Below, piece after piece: positions 34,198 to 44,102 of a stretch of 64,000 nt of DNA; positions within the stretch are counted from its first letter, which is position 1; every line of letters begins with the position of its first letter. The stretch lies in assembly GCF_000378765.1 (NCBI RefSeq), contig NZ_KB905342.1, forward strand, positions 124,001 to 188,000, read 5' to 3'. The notes under the pieces were generated by a model. The model was not told where the DNA came from, did no database searches, and saw only the letters and a program-made list of their open reading frames with translations. The DNA is from Psychroflexus tropicus DSM 15496 (GTDB lineage: Bacteria > Bacteroidota > Bacteroidia > Flavobacteriales > Flavobacteriaceae). The position numbers and the translations under genes were made by a program.

Positions 34198-35068
34198 TTT
34201 TAATATCCTTTGGATTTAGTTTTTGACCTTCTTTTTTCCCCGATAAATAGGATTGCCAAATTGATTTTGATTTATAAGCTTTAATATAGGCTAATACTAA
34301 TTTGAGTAAGAATAACTTGGCGGTCATTTGATTGTACCAGGGCAGATGTCTTTTGATTATTAAACTTCGATTCCTTGACAGAGAAAAAATATACTTATCA
34401 ATTTCAGGAACACGACAACCTCCAGTTTTTGCTGCTAGATGAAAAACGTGTGCATCATAGTTAAACCAAATTTTATAGCCTGCTTTTCTTACTCTTAAGC
34501 AAAAATCTGTTTCTTCATAAAGTGCTGCACCTTTAGTTAGTTGTTCATCTATACCTCCTACTTCAAAATAAATCGATTTTTTAACAGAAAAATTACCTCC
34601 TCCTGCATGAAAAACTTCTTTAGAGTTTTTAGAATGAAAACCCCTTGTTGGTGTTGCTGTAACAAAGGAAAAATTACCGATTTTACAATTTATATTTTGT
34701 TTATTTTTTTCTGTTATACCACCAGCTCCAATTCCTACATTATTATTAATGAATGATTCTAAATGCTCACTCAAAAGATTTTTACCACAGGATATGTCAT
34801 CATCTAAAAATAAAAGATATTCATAATTTGCCAGTTTAGCTCCATAATTTCTAGCTTCAGGCAAACCCTTAAAATGCTGAACAAAGTGATACTTAACAGA
34901 TTCATGTTTTATTGAAAAATCTATAACTTCTTCATCTTTTTGTTTAGATTGATCAACAATTATAATTTCAAATTCATCTTTATAATCTTGAACAACTAAA
35001 TCTTTTAATGTATTAAGAAGGTATTTCGTACGATTAAGTGTGGGTATTATGATTGAAAAACCTTGCAT
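34181..35068 (-). CDS. GT2 glycosyltransferase (rhamnosyltransferase-like)
   Basis: A 295-residue GT-A fold enzyme: F-S-I-I-I-P-T-L-N-R at the N-terminus, E-I-I-I-V-D-Q-S and the L-F-L-D-D-D-I metal site, then G-G-G-N-F-S-V-K-K and a late E-E-T-D-F-C-L-R-V-R-K-A-G-Y block typical of GT2 enzymes acting on O-antigen chains. The ED-type motif after G-G-I-D-E is shared with rhamnosyl- and galactofuranosyl-type families, but specificity cannot be stated. The start overlaps the previous stop by a single base and the end overlaps the next gene by 17 bases. Confidence 0.9.
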   Translation of the reverse strand: MQGFSIIIPTLNRTKYLLNTLKDLVVQDYKDEFEIIIVDQSKQKDEEVIDFSIKHESVKYHFVQHFKGLPEARNYGAKLANYEYLLFLDDDISCGKNLLSEHLESFINNNVGIGAGGITEKNKQNINCKIGNFSFVTATPTRGFHSKNSKEVFHAGGGNFSVKKSIYFEVGGIDEQLTKGAALYEETDFCLRVRKAGYKIWFNYDAHVFHLAAKTGGCRVPEIDKYIFSLSRNRSLIIKRHLPWYNQMTAKLFLLKLVLAYIKAYKSKSIWQSYLSGKKEGQKLNPKDIKNEQFA

Positions 35069-36390
35069 TATAAACTATTAAAAATTTGAACAAACGATTT
35101 TGTTTGTGATGAGGCTAGATAGCGTTTGCAATAATCTGTATCAATTTCTTCTTCGCTATTTTCTTTATCAAAAACTCGTTTTAGTATTCCTATATTTTTA
35201 GTGTCATTATCAGTTAAAAAAATTCCTGATTTTGTTTTTTCAAGTTCACTTTTTGCCTCACTTATATTAGGTACTAAAGCAATAACATGTTTTTGAAGAG
35301 CAATATAATCTACCAGCTTCGCAAAATTGTTCCACCAATGAGTCTTATTACCAACTAGAATTAATGCGTATCTGGAGTTGTTGATAAATTCGTATAGTTT
35401 ATTTTGTGGCATATGGTCTTCAAAGATGATGTTATCTTCAATGTTGAGCTTTTTAATGTATGATGATACTTGTTTTTTGTTAATTTCGATATTTCCAATC
35501 ATTCTAATCTTTGGGACATCTTGGTTACCCTGAATTGCTTTTTTATAGATTCTAAAAAAATGGTCTTCATATTCTTTTAAATATTCACCAACAAAAATAA
35601 TTTCATTTTTCTTTTTATTGTTTAAAGAAGGTATATAGGAGTCATCTATTCCTGTAGGTATAAATGATATTTTGTAGTTATATTCTCCTTCATATTGATC
35701 GTTAAAAATTAATTCATAAGACGACGACAACACCGTAATATGATCAGCATATTTAAACGTATCGTCTTGAATTTGCTTCTGTAATTTATATACATGAAAG
35801 ACATCAGAGTGCATTCTTTTAGCATAAGTAATAGGATCTCTAAAATCTGAAACCCATTTTATATCTGTTGTTTTTTTTAATTCTATACCAATTTGATTGG
35901 TTGTAAAAGGTAAACAGGTTGTATATATAAATTGTATACCTTCTTTTTCTATTAATTCTTTAGCTTTTTTGATTGCAGATTTTTTCCAAGTCCAAAATCG
36001 ATCAGGTTTCTTTAGGTAGTTTTCTAATAAATAGTTATAAGTCTTTCTGAAGAATGTTTTTTTAACATGACATTCATCAGATTTCAAATCTTGTTTATTC
36101 TGATAATGCGCTTTTGATTTTAAAGTTTTATAAGTTCTGTCTTTGCCAGTGAACCACATATACAATCCTCTAAGACTTGGTTCTATATATTTAGTACGAT
36201 GAATCGATATTCCTTCAAGTTCATTTAAGAGTGCAGGATCTTCATTGTAATTATAATTGGTATCGACTGTTAATATTTGTGGTTTCCAGCCTTCTTTTTT
36301 AAGATATTTTGCAAGTTTGTGTGCTCTAAAGACAGCTGCATGAGATTCTGGAGCACAAAAGGGTGTTATAATGAGGATCTTTTTATTCAT
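35068..36390 (-). CDS. GT4-like glycosyltransferase
   Basis: A 440-residue GT-B protein starting MNKKILIITPFCAPESHAAV at the ATG at 36390. An in-frame ATG at 36426 would extend it by 12 poorly fitting residues deep into the upstream gene, so I chose 36390. The N-domain has A-H-K-L-A-K-Y-L-K-K-E-G-W, followed by W-V-S-D-F-R-D-P-I in the middle and a GT1-type C-domain (IIFVGEYLK, ILVGNKTHWW). The E-X7-E loop is weak, as in WbuB/DUF-type GT4 relatives. It is a likely polysaccharide glycosyltransferase of unknown specificity, overlapping the upstream GT gene by 8 bases. Confidence 0.8.
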   Translation of the reverse strand: MNKKILIITPFCAPESHAAVFRAHKLAKYLKKEGWKPQILTVDTNYNYNEDPALLNELEGISIHRTKYIEPSLRGLYMWFTGKDRTYKTLKSKAHYQNKQDLKSDECHVKKTFFRKTYNYLLENYLKKPDRFWTWKKSAIKKAKELIEKEGIQFIYTTCLPFTTNQIGIELKKTTDIKWVSDFRDPITYAKRMHSDVFHVYKLQKQIQDDTFKYADHITVLSSSYELIFNDQYEGEYNYKISFIPTGIDDSYIPSLNNKKKNEIIFVGEYLKEYEDHFFRIYKKAIQGNQDVPKIRMIGNIEINKKQVSSYIKKLNIEDNIIFEDHMPQNKLYEFINNSRYALILVGNKTHWWNNFAKLVDYIALQKHVIALVPNISEAKSELEKTKSGIFLTDNDTKNIGILKRVFDKENSEEEIDTDYCKRYLASSQTKSFVQIFNSL

Positions 36391-37492
36391 ACAGCCTATA
36401 TAATTTATTAGTATAATTCTCCACACTGTATTCGCTGACCTTGTCTAAAGCATTTTTTGAAAACAAATTATAATCATCAGAATTAATTAAAAGTTCTGCT
36501 TTCTTGGCTAACTTACTATGGTTTAAAGCTTCGTAAATATAACCTTCAATTGAATTGGTAATAATTCTTTGTATGCCACCAGAATTTGGTAGAATAACAG
36601 GTAGTCCACTAGCCATGGCTTCAATACATACAATGCCAAAAGGTTCATAAGGTGCGCTATGCACATATGCATAACAATGTGGCATTATATGATGCACATC
36701 ATTTCTATTTCCTAAAAATAAAATTGAGTTTTCAATCCAAAGCTCTGTTGTAAGTTTTTCTAGTTTTTGCCTGTTTTTACCGTCGCCACAAATCACTAAT
36801 CCCGCGTCAATATTCTTTTCTCTCAATTCAGCTATGGCTTTTATACTTACATCAATACGTTTATTGACTCCTTCTCCCATTGAACCCACCGTAATGAACA
36901 TGTAATTAGGCAATTTTTTTTGTAGATTTAGATATTTTTTTAGGTCTTTATCTGATTCCGGCTTAAATTTGAATAAATCAACACAGTTGTACATCACTTT
37001 CAATTTTGAAGCACTAACTTTATGTGCATTAATTACCCATTGCTTCAATTCATCGCTACATACAATGATTTTTTTGAAAATGAATTGAGAGAAATAATTC
37101 AAAAATCTCATCTTTAGAGAATTCATATAGATATCACCCTGTTCAAAGCCAATTCGTTTTTTTATACCTAATCTAAAAGCTGCTGTATTAACTAATAATC
37201 TTGACCAGGTTAAATGCGTTTCAACTACATCAGGTTCTAAGATCTTTAATTGACTCTTTACTTTATTGTAAGCTTTTAAAAATTGTCTTTTTTGAAATAA
37301 GGTTTCTAAATTTAATTCAACTACATCTACTTTCAATTTTTCAGTCTCAACTTCAAATTCGTTTTTTCCGAATAACACGTATATATAATGACTATCCTCT
37401 GGATATTGTTTTTTTAAATCTTTTATAATAGTTAAGAGGTGAGTTTGTGCACCGCCCATTTTTAATTCATCTATGGAATGAAGTATTTTCAT
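36383..37492 (-). CDS. GT4 glycosyltransferase
   Basis: A 369-residue GT-B enzyme beginning KILHSIDELKMGGAQTHLLT, the acceptor glycine motif. It continues with G-S-M-G-E-G-V-N-K-R-I-D at the C-domain start, F-L-G-N-R-N-D-V-H-H-I-M-P-H-C and the donor loop E-P-F-G-I-V-C-I-E-A-M-A-S-G-L-P-V-I-L-P. It adds a sugar to the growing repeat unit. It begins directly after the flippase stop (37493), with no intergenic gap, and overlaps the following GT by 8 bases. The AT content is high, like the rest of the cluster centre. Confidence 0.91.
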   Translation of the reverse strand: MKILHSIDELKMGGAQTHLLTIIKDLKKQYPEDSHYIYVLFGKNEFEVETEKLKVDVVELNLETLFQKRQFLKAYNKVKSQLKILEPDVVETHLTWSRLLVNTAAFRLGIKKRIGFEQGDIYMNSLKMRFLNYFSQFIFKKIIVCSDELKQWVINAHKVSASKLKVMYNCVDLFKFKPESDKDLKKYLNLQKKLPNYMFITVGSMGEGVNKRIDVSIKAIAELREKNIDAGLVICGDGKNRQKLEKLTTELWIENSILFLGNRNDVHHIMPHCYAYVHSAPYEPFGIVCIEAMASGLPVILPNSGGIQRIITNSIEGYIYEALNHSKLAKKAELLINSDDYNLFSKNALDKVSEYSVENYTNKLYRLYE

Positions 37493-38980
37493 TTATGACA
37501 ATCTATTGGAAATTATTTTTTTTTCATATGTATTCATTAATAGATAAGATATAATCATAACAAAAAGAGAGTATATAATAGCTTTAAGAATAAAATTTAA
37601 CCAGCTTACTTCATACATACTATATATGTAATTAAGGATTAAAATAAGCGAAGTGAATGCGAGTAAAATTGAAAATATTCCTTTGAAGAAGCTGTGAATA
37701 TTTAAATTAATTTTATTTAAATAATATAAGTTCATTATTACCCACTGTAACAAAAATAGTGGAATCACTAAGCCAATAATCATGCCTATTTCGGCATAAG
37801 AATAGGATAAATAGCCTCCAATTATCAAACCTAGAACACTAGCAATTAAAAAACTCAATGTTTTAAATTTCAAAAGTTTTTTAGCTTCTAGAATACTGTG
37901 TGCATAACCTTGAGCTATAGGCATGATATAGACTACCATAATTAACAATGCTATATAATAGGAATTTTGGTAAGTCTGGCCGACCCAAAGTTCAATAAAG
38001 TCTTTTCCTATGACCACGAAGCCTCCAAATACGAACAATAATAAAAAGAGTGAAACTCTAGCTACTTTTGTCATTTGCTCAGTAAGAACCTTTGGAGTGG
38101 AGTTATTAAAAACACTTTTTACTGCTTTTGGTAAAATTAATCGGTTTATTATATTCCCAAATGTTGTGAAATAAATTCCTAGCATCACTCCGATGCCAAA
38201 TATGGCCACAGTTACTGTGTCCAGATGAGTTCCTAAAATAACCTGTCCTGACCTCCACTGAAACTGGTAAACCAAACCAAAAATGAATATCCATATCGAG
38301 TAACTAAAAATATCTTTGACATAAACCCATTCAAATTTTTTCAATTTAAATTTTACATCCAGCTTTTTAAGCACATACCATAGAGTCACAAGAATAAATC
38401 CTAGGTTGAGGATGCTATCTAAGATTACTATCCCTAAAGCATCAGCTCCAAGATTGAGTATAGCAACAACCATTATCACCCTAAGTACATACTTTGCTAT
38501 TGAAAGTATTCTTGGAAATACAAAAGCTTCATAACCTGTACAAATTCCAGTGAATGCTCCTCCAGGTAGTGTAAAACCAAGATTGATGATCAAAATAATA
38601 AGCATCCATTTAGCTTTCTGTAACTGTTCAAAGTTTAATGTGTCTCTAAATAAATTATCCACATTGAAGTAGAAAATGATACCAAAAAGCACTAATAATA
38701 CACCTATACCAGCGTATATCAATAAACTTATAGCTAAAAAATTTGCTTCTCCCTTCTTGTCTTTTTGTGCTTTATATTTAGCAACATATCTAACTATTGC
38801 ATTATTTAAACCTAAATCTAAAATTGATAGATATCCTACAAATGCCCCAATTAAAGTGTAAAGCCCATACTCTTCATTACCAAGCATTTTGATAATATAT
38901 GGGGTTATAATTATTCCTCCAATATTCGTTATACTCAATTTTATATAAGAAAGAAGAGCTGCTTTTTTGTAGGTATTCAA
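37493..38980 (-). CDS. lipid-linked oligosaccharide flippase (Wzx-like)
   Basis: A 495-residue polytopic membrane protein of the polysaccharide-transporter/MVF group, with about fourteen hydrophobic segments. The N-terminal pattern S-I-T-N-I-G-G-I-I-I-T-P-Y-I-I-K-M-L-G-N-E-E-Y-G-L-Y is the usual Wzx start. It moves undecaprenyl-linked repeat units across the inner membrane. The start codon is TTG at 38980, one base after the epimerase stop. The first ATG lies 31 codons later, inside the first helix, and would truncate it. The TTG therefore looks right and implies translational coupling with a weak start. Confidence 0.88.
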   Translation of the reverse strand: MNTYKKAALLSYIKLSITNIGGIIITPYIIKMLGNEEYGLYTLIGAFVGYLSILDLGLNNAIVRYVAKYKAQKDKKGEANFLAISLLIYAGIGVLLVLFGIIFYFNVDNLFRDTLNFEQLQKAKWMLIILIINLGFTLPGGAFTGICTGYEAFVFPRILSIAKYVLRVIMVVAILNLGADALGIVILDSILNLGFILVTLWYVLKKLDVKFKLKKFEWVYVKDIFSYSIWIFIFGLVYQFQWRSGQVILGTHLDTVTVAIFGIGVMLGIYFTTFGNIINRLILPKAVKSVFNNSTPKVLTEQMTKVARVSLFLLLFVFGGFVVIGKDFIELWVGQTYQNSYYIALLIMVVYIMPIAQGYAHSILEAKKLLKFKTLSFLIASVLGLIIGGYLSYSYAEIGMIIGLVIPLFLLQWVIMNLYYLNKINLNIHSFFKGIFSILLAFTSLILILNYIYSMYEVSWLNFILKAIIYSLFVMIISYLLMNTYEKKIISNRLS

Positions 38981-38981
38981 T

Positions 38982-39989
38982 TCACAAATAATATTTTCTA
39001 TACCACTCTACGAAACTAACTACTCCTTTTTTTATATCTGTATTCGGCTCGTAATTAAAATCTTTCTTAAAGTCACTTGTATCTGCCCAAGTTTGAGCAA
39101 CATCTCCAGGTTGCATGGGGAACATTTGTTTTTTTGCCGTTTTGCCAGTTATGGTTTCAATAGCTTTGATAAAATCCAATAATTTTACCGGGCTGCCGTT
39201 GCCAATGTTGTATAGGCTATAATTATTTTGACTAGGTTGATTTTGTAAAATTGTCTTTTGAACACCTTCTACAATATCATCGACATAAGTAAAGTCACGA
39301 GATAAGTTTCCGTTATTAAATACTTTAATGGGTTTGTTTTTTAAAATGGCGTCTGTAAATAAAAACATAGCCATGTCTGGTCTTCCCCACGGTCCATAAA
39401 CCGTGAAAAAGCGTAAGCCTATAATCTGTAAATCGTATAAATGACTGTAAGTATAAGCCATCAATTCATTGGACTTTTTAGTAGCTGCATACAGGCTGAT
39501 CGGCTGATCAACCGAATCTGAAGTTTCGAATGGTACTTTACTATTATTCCCATACACACTAGAACTAGAAGCATAAACTAATTTTTTAACTTTATGCTGC
39601 CTCATGCATTCTAGTAAATTAAGAAACCCCACAATATTTGAATCTACATAGACTTCAGGGTTTTCGATACTGTAACGAACTCCTGCTTGGGCAGCTAGAT
39701 TACATACCACATTGAAATCAAATTTTTCAAAAAGTCTTGGTAATTCGTTCCTATTTTCTAGATTTAATTTTATAAACTGAAACTTATCTTCATAAGTATG
39801 ACTTGAAACTAAATGCCCTTCAAACACCTCTTCTACTCCAAGTTCCTTCAGTCTATCGAGTTTAAGTTGCACGGAATAGTATCCATTGATGTTATCAAGA
39901 CCTATGACCTTATGCCCTAAATCGAGAAGCTTTTTGCATAAATGGAAACCGATGAAGCCAGCGGCTCCAGTAACAAGGATGGTTTTCAT
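38982..39989 (-). CDS. NAD-dependent epimerase, UDP-glucuronate 4-epimerase-like
   Basis: A 335-residue extended short-chain dehydrogenase. The nucleotide-binding T-G-A-A-G-F-I-G is at residues 7-14, catalytic Ser in S-S-S-S-V-Y-G at about 141-147 and Y167-X3-K171. The G-L-D-N-I-N-G-Y-Y, L-A-A-Q-A-G-V-R-Y-S and F-F-T-V-Y-G-P-W-G-R-P-D-M-A blocks are characteristic of UDP-glucuronic acid 4-epimerases (CapI/GAE group), which supply UDP-galacturonic acid. That suggests galacturonate in the polymer. It is the first gene of the polysaccharide operon; no clear -7 element was found in front of it. Confidence 0.9.
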   Translation of the reverse strand: MKTILVTGAAGFIGFHLCKKLLDLGHKVIGLDNINGYYSVQLKLDRLKELGVEEVFEGHLVSSHTYEDKFQFIKLNLENRNELPRLFEKFDFNVVCNLAAQAGVRYSIENPEVYVDSNIVGFLNLLECMRQHKVKKLVYASSSSVYGNNSKVPFETSDSVDQPISLYAATKKSNELMAYTYSHLYDLQIIGLRFFTVYGPWGRPDMAMFLFTDAILKNKPIKVFNNGNLSRDFTYVDDIVEGVQKTILQNQPSQNNYSLYNIGNGSPVKLLDFIKAIETITGKTAKKQMFPMQPGDVAQTWADTSDFKKDFNYEPNTDIKKGVVSFVEWYRKYYL

Positions 39990-40731
39990 TTTTAATTTGG
40001 TTTATAGTTTACACTCTTCAATTGACAGTGAATAGTGATTTGTGACTGGTCATTTTTTTTTCGTTTCGGTTAACTGGCAACGGCCAACTTTTCACTCATT
40101 GCTACTCACTTCATGGTACGGCTCCGCCGCAGTGAGTCCCATTTTAAGGTCACTGTGGCACTTTAAATTTATTTACGTAAAACCGTCTCAAAGCGATTCA
40201 ACGAACAGCTTTTTTAAATCAATATTTTAGGGAAACACTTAGGTTTTAGCACTCAATACATCATTAAATAGGCTATTGCAAAGTAGGTGAGTTTCTTAAA
40301 AAAAACCAAAGGAATTTCGAAGTATTTTTGTTCGATTAGTCGAATAGTCGTGTAATGGTATCGTTGGGGAGATTTAGTCAAAGGGTCTGGAGTCAAGGAG
40401 TGAGCTGGTGTATCGGTAGATCGGCAGACTGGTATATTGGTCAACTCTAGTCAGGGAAGTTTATCTGCTCGTTTGTTCGTGTAGTCGTATAGTAGTGTAA
40501 TGGTGTAGTTGGGGAGATTAAGTCAAATGGTCGAGGAGTCGAGGGTGAAATAGTAACTAGTGGACTGGTGGACTGGTAGACTAATAGACTTGTGTACTGG
40601 TTAAATCAGTTTTTGGTTTTCTGTCAACAGTTTAGCGTTTTTCGATGAATTGTATAGTAGTGGAATAGTAAAGTGGTAAAGTGGGGAGTCTGAACTTAAT
40701 TCTAAATTATTAATTAAAACTTATGGTTTTT

Positions 40732-40775
40732 GGTCATTGAGTGTCACGCTTATTGCGTGATGTATCGAAATGACC
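40732..40775. repeat. REP-like two-step hairpin
   Basis: The outer arms are GGTCATT/AATGACC (40732-40738, 40769-40775) and the inner arms TCACGC/GCGTGA (40744-40749, 40755-40760). Together they form an interrupted cruciform-type palindrome of 44 bases. Confidence 0.75.
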
Positions 40776-40908
40776 TTAATACTTTTATTTTTTCAATTCA
40801 ACGCCTTAGTTATTTTTGATTTATTTATCACTTAAAAGCTTTCAATGTGATTATTGCTGTCATTCTTTTTGTGTTGGATATAAATAAAAATCCATAGAGA
40901 TAATTATA

Positions 40909-41118
40909 CCTTTTAGGGTTGGGTAAAGAATTGATTATCCTAATATTAATTTACCGTTTTCCCTTGAGGGAAATGTCGATAGACTAAGGGTGTTTTTATG
41001 ATGAATCTTTAATTAGTGTTGTGATTCCATAAAAAATAGGCCCGTTTGGATTTCAAAAATCAGATTTGACATTTAGAATTTCAAATTTTCTGTCTCACCT
41101 CTCACGGACTCAAAAACT
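40909..41118. repeat. direct-repeat copy A (about 210 bp)
   Basis: It shares several exact blocks with copy B: AAAGAATTGATTATCCT, G-A-G-G-G-A-A-A-T-G-T-C-G-A-T-A-G-A-C and GTTTGGATTTCAAAAATCAG. It contains a TTTCCCTTGAGGGAAA palindrome. Confidence 0.85.
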
Positions 41119-41167
41119 ACTTTTACTAATTCCTATTTCCTATCACCTAAAACCTTTTATAAGTCAC

Positions 41168-41385
41168 CCTTTAGGGTTGAGGCAAAGAATTGATTATCCT
41201 CATATTAGTTTACCGTTTTCCCTGAGGGAAATGTCGATAGACAAAGTTTTTTTATGGTGAATCATTAATCAGTGTTGGTAATTCCATAAAAAAGTAGGCA
41301 AGTTTGGATTTCAAAAATCAGATTTGAGATTTAGAATTTCATATTTTATTGCTCTCCACTCGCGGACTCAACACCTCAAAAACTG
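41168..41385. repeat. direct-repeat copy B (about 218 bp)
   Basis: It begins 259 bases after copy A in the same orientation, with clearly diverged sequence and small indels. The internal palindrome is TTTCCCTGAGGGAAA here. Confidence 0.85.
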
Positions 41386-41744
41386 ATTGCCAAGAATCTA
41401 ATTGCGATAAAATAGCTCCTTCACTGTGTTGCTTTTCCTTCAGGATGACAGACTAATCAATTTTAAATTATGAATTAAGAACTATTAATTGATATTCTTA
41501 TCTTCTAAGCCTCTTAAAAACTCAAGAACTCATAAACTCACGAACTCTTTTCACCTATCCGTGTAATCGAGTAGTCGTAAATTTTGAATTGTGAAATAGT
41601 CAACCGGTTTACTAGTCAACTCTATTTAGGACTCTACACTCTACAAACCGTCAACTGTAAACTGTTGACAGTCAATTGAAAAACAGACAACCGACAAAAA
41701 TTAAACCTTAAGCCTTATCTTTAGTCCTATAAAAAAATTGATTT

Positions 41745-44102
41745 ATGAGATATATATTACTATTTGTCTTTGCCATGAGCCTTCAAGTAGGTGTGGCACA
41801 GGATAAAGACGCTAAAAAATTAGATTCCATTTTAGAGACCATGCCTAAAAGCGAAGGCCTTATCACCTCTTATTTTGAAGATGATAAACTCTATTTCAAA
41901 TTCCCAGAAGAAGTGTTGGAAAAAGACCTACTTATGGTGACCCGCCTTAAGCAGCTGCCCGCTAACTATTCAGCTTACAGAAACGCAGGCTCCAAGACCT
42001 CGGAGCAGATGATTCACTTTGTTAAAGTTGGCAAGTCTATCGATTTGGTGCAGGTCTTAACCACCAATGTGGCTGACGAGGAAGACCCGATTAGCTTAAG
42101 TGTGGCTCAAAATAACCTCAACCCTATTTTAGCCTCCTTCCCTATCAAATCTGAAGAAGGAAAGGACATCGTTATAGAAGTCTCTTCTTTTTTTAATGCA
42201 GACTCCCCTTCTTTCAATATTATTCCAGACCGATTAAAAACAGAATATAAAATTGGAAGGGTAGACGATAAAAGAAGCCGTATCAATTCGGTAAAAAGTT
42301 TTCCACGTAACACAGAGATCACGCACACCCTTACGTTTCCTACAAGTAAACCACCTCGAGGAAATTCTACCAATACCTTTACCTTTCAGGTGAACCATTC
42401 GATCATTGCCTTACCTGAAAACCCTATGAAAGTCCGTTACGAAGACTCCAGAGTGGGCTGGTTTGGCTTAAGAAAATACAATTACAGCTCAGACGCCCTA
42501 AAATCTGATGAAGTCAGATTAGTTAGACGCTGGAGATTAAAACCTAAAAACGAAAAGGCTTATGCCAGAGGTAAATTGACCGAACCCAAACAACCTATCG
42601 TTTACTATCTGGATCCAGCAACCCCAAAAAAATGGAGAAAGTATTTTATTCAGGGTATTGAAGACTGGAATACTGCCTTTGAAAAAGCAGGTTTTAAAAA
42701 TGCTATCCAAGCGAAAGTCGCTCCAACTCCAGAAGAAGATCCTGACTTTAGCCCGGAAGATGTCAGATTCTCTACCGTTAGGTATGTTGCTTCTACCACT
42801 AGAAATGCCACAGGACCTAGTGTTTCTGATCCTCGAACGGGTGAAATCATCGAATCGGATATCATCTGGTATCACAATCATTTAAGATCTTACCGAAATC
42901 GTTACCTATTGGAGACTGGTGCAGCTAATCCTAAAGCGAGAACCTTAGACACACCTGAAGAGGAAATCGGGGAAATGATGCGTCGCGTCATTTCTCATGA
43001 AGTAGGTCATGCCTTAGGACTACCTCATAATATGAAAGCCAGTTCTGCTTATGACGTGGAGTCCCTTAGGTCTGGAGAATTCACGCAGAAAATGGGGATT
43101 GCAGCCACGATTATGGATTATGCCCGGTACAATTATGTAGCCCAGCCAGGTGATGAAAACATTCGCTTCGTCAGACAGCTAGGACCTTACGATGATTACG
43201 CCATTGAATGGGGCTATCGTTATTTCCCTGATAGCTCACCAGAAGAAGATCAGAAAATTTTAAAAAAATTCGTAGATGAACGCAGTACTGACCCATTATA
43301 TATGTTTGGTGGTCGTGGAAACGATCCGGATGCCAAAACGGAAGACATTGGGGACAACTCTGTAAAGGCAAGTACTTACGGCTTAAGCAATTTGAAAATT
43401 GTTGCTGAAAACCTGGAAGAGTGGACGACCCCTACGGGGCAAAACTACGATGACCTGGAGGAACTTCACGGTGAATTACTAGGGGTTTACAGAAGATACA
43501 TCTATCATGTAGTGGCTTCTGTTGGTGGAGTACATCAAACCTTATTACACAAAGGACAAGAAGGCATTCCTTATCAAGTGGTATCCAAAGAAGATCAGCT
43601 AGAGGCTTTAGAGTTCATCAATGAAAATGTGTGGACTCCACAGTATTGGCTAAATGACGAAGAGCTAGTTTCTAAGTTTGCAAGAACAGGTAAATTAGAA
43701 ACGCTTATACAGCTCACTAAAGGTGTGTTGAATCGAATGACTGATGCCGATCAACTGAACAGCATGTGGGACGCGAACTCATCGCTTCCTGGCAATGGTT
43801 TATCGCCAAAAGAACTGCTTGACATCTTAACTAAAGATATCATCACTTCGAGAACAGAACCAGATGCTGTTGAACGCGAGTTACAAAAGCATATGGTACA
43901 TCAGCTTATCACTTTAGAAATGGATGAAGACTTAGCCTTGGAGCTTAGAGGTCATGCTTTGGCTCTACAACAAGAACTGTTATCTGATTTTAATTCCAAA
44001 ACCGATACTGGAAATAAAGCCTTAAATGCACATTATAAGTATATGGCAAAAATGATTGAAGACGCGATTAACAATAAGAATTATACGTATAAAAAACTAT
44101 AA
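41745..44102 (+). CDS. secreted zinc metalloprotease (DUF5117/DUF4953 type)
   Basis: A 785-residue exported protein with a signal peptide at residues 1-18 (cleavage after GVAQ). Residues about 30-250 fit DUF5117/5118-type N-domains (LYFKFPEEVLEKDLLMVTR). The metzincin-like zinc site H-E-V-G-H-A-L-G-L-P-H is at 418-428, with the later A-T-I-M-D-Y-A-R-Y-N as the expected Met-turn region. The C-terminal half is helical and of unknown role. Such zinc-dependent metalloproteases are frequent in Bacteroidota and are exported to the periplasm or outside. Natural substrates are unknown. It is monocistronic, with a hairpin terminator about 210 bases downstream. Confidence 0.9.
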   Translation: MRYILLFVFAMSLQVGVAQDKDAKKLDSILETMPKSEGLITSYFEDDKLYFKFPEEVLEKDLLMVTRLKQLPANYSAYRNAGSKTSEQMIHFVKVGKSIDLVQVLTTNVADEEDPISLSVAQNNLNPILASFPIKSEEGKDIVIEVSSFFNADSPSFNIIPDRLKTEYKIGRVDDKRSRINSVKSFPRNTEITHTLTFPTSKPPRGNSTNTFTFQVNHSIIALPENPMKVRYEDSRVGWFGLRKYNYSSDALKSDEVRLVRRWRLKPKNEKAYARGKLTEPKQPIVYYLDPATPKKWRKYFIQGIEDWNTAFEKAGFKNAIQAKVAPTPEEDPDFSPEDVRFSTVRYVASTTRNATGPSVSDPRTGEIIESDIIWYHNHLRSYRNRYLLETGAANPKARTLDTPEEEIGEMMRRVISHEVGHALGLPHNMKASSAYDVESLRSGEFTQKMGIAATIMDYARYNYVAQPGDENIRFVRQLGPYDDYAIEWGYRYFPDSSPEEDQKILKKFVDERSTDPLYMFGGRGNDPDAKTEDIGDNSVKASTYGLSNLKIVAENLEEWTTPTGQNYDDLEELHGELLGVYRRYIYHVVASVGGVHQTLLHKGQEGIPYQVVSKEDQLEALEFINENVWTPQYWLNDEELVSKFARTGKLETLIQLTKGVLNRMTDADQLNSMWDANSSLPGNGLSPKELLDILTKDIITSRTEPDAVERELQKHMVHQLITLEMDEDLALELRGHALALQQELLSDFNSKTDTGNKALNAHYKYMAKMIEDAINNKNYTYKKL

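Larger units (their letters stand above)
39990..41744. repeat. 1.75-kb gene-free region built of degenerate repeats
   Basis: No convincing gene on either strand. Contents: a REP-like hairpin at 40732-40775; two related segments at 40329-40400 and 40473-40543 sharing G-T-T-G-G-G-G-A-G-A-T-T and flanks; degenerate TGGTAGACTGGTGGAC-type units (40415-40440, 40555-40605); a direct-repeat pair of about 210 bases at 40909-41118 and 41168-41385; and more AGTCAACT/AGTCGT debris at 41570-41700. The promoter for the epimerase must lie at its left end and that of the metalloprotease at its right (TATCTTTA at 41716-41723 is one base off consensus). Confidence 0.7.

Noticed and set aside
36391-36426. Upstream ATG for the GT at 35068-36390
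   Set aside because: It adds 12 residues before a normal GT start and deepens the overlap with the preceding gene.
39990-41744. Small ORFs of 60-64 codons in the repeat desert
   Set aside because: They consist of repeat sequence in translation, with no ribosome-binding context or family resemblance.
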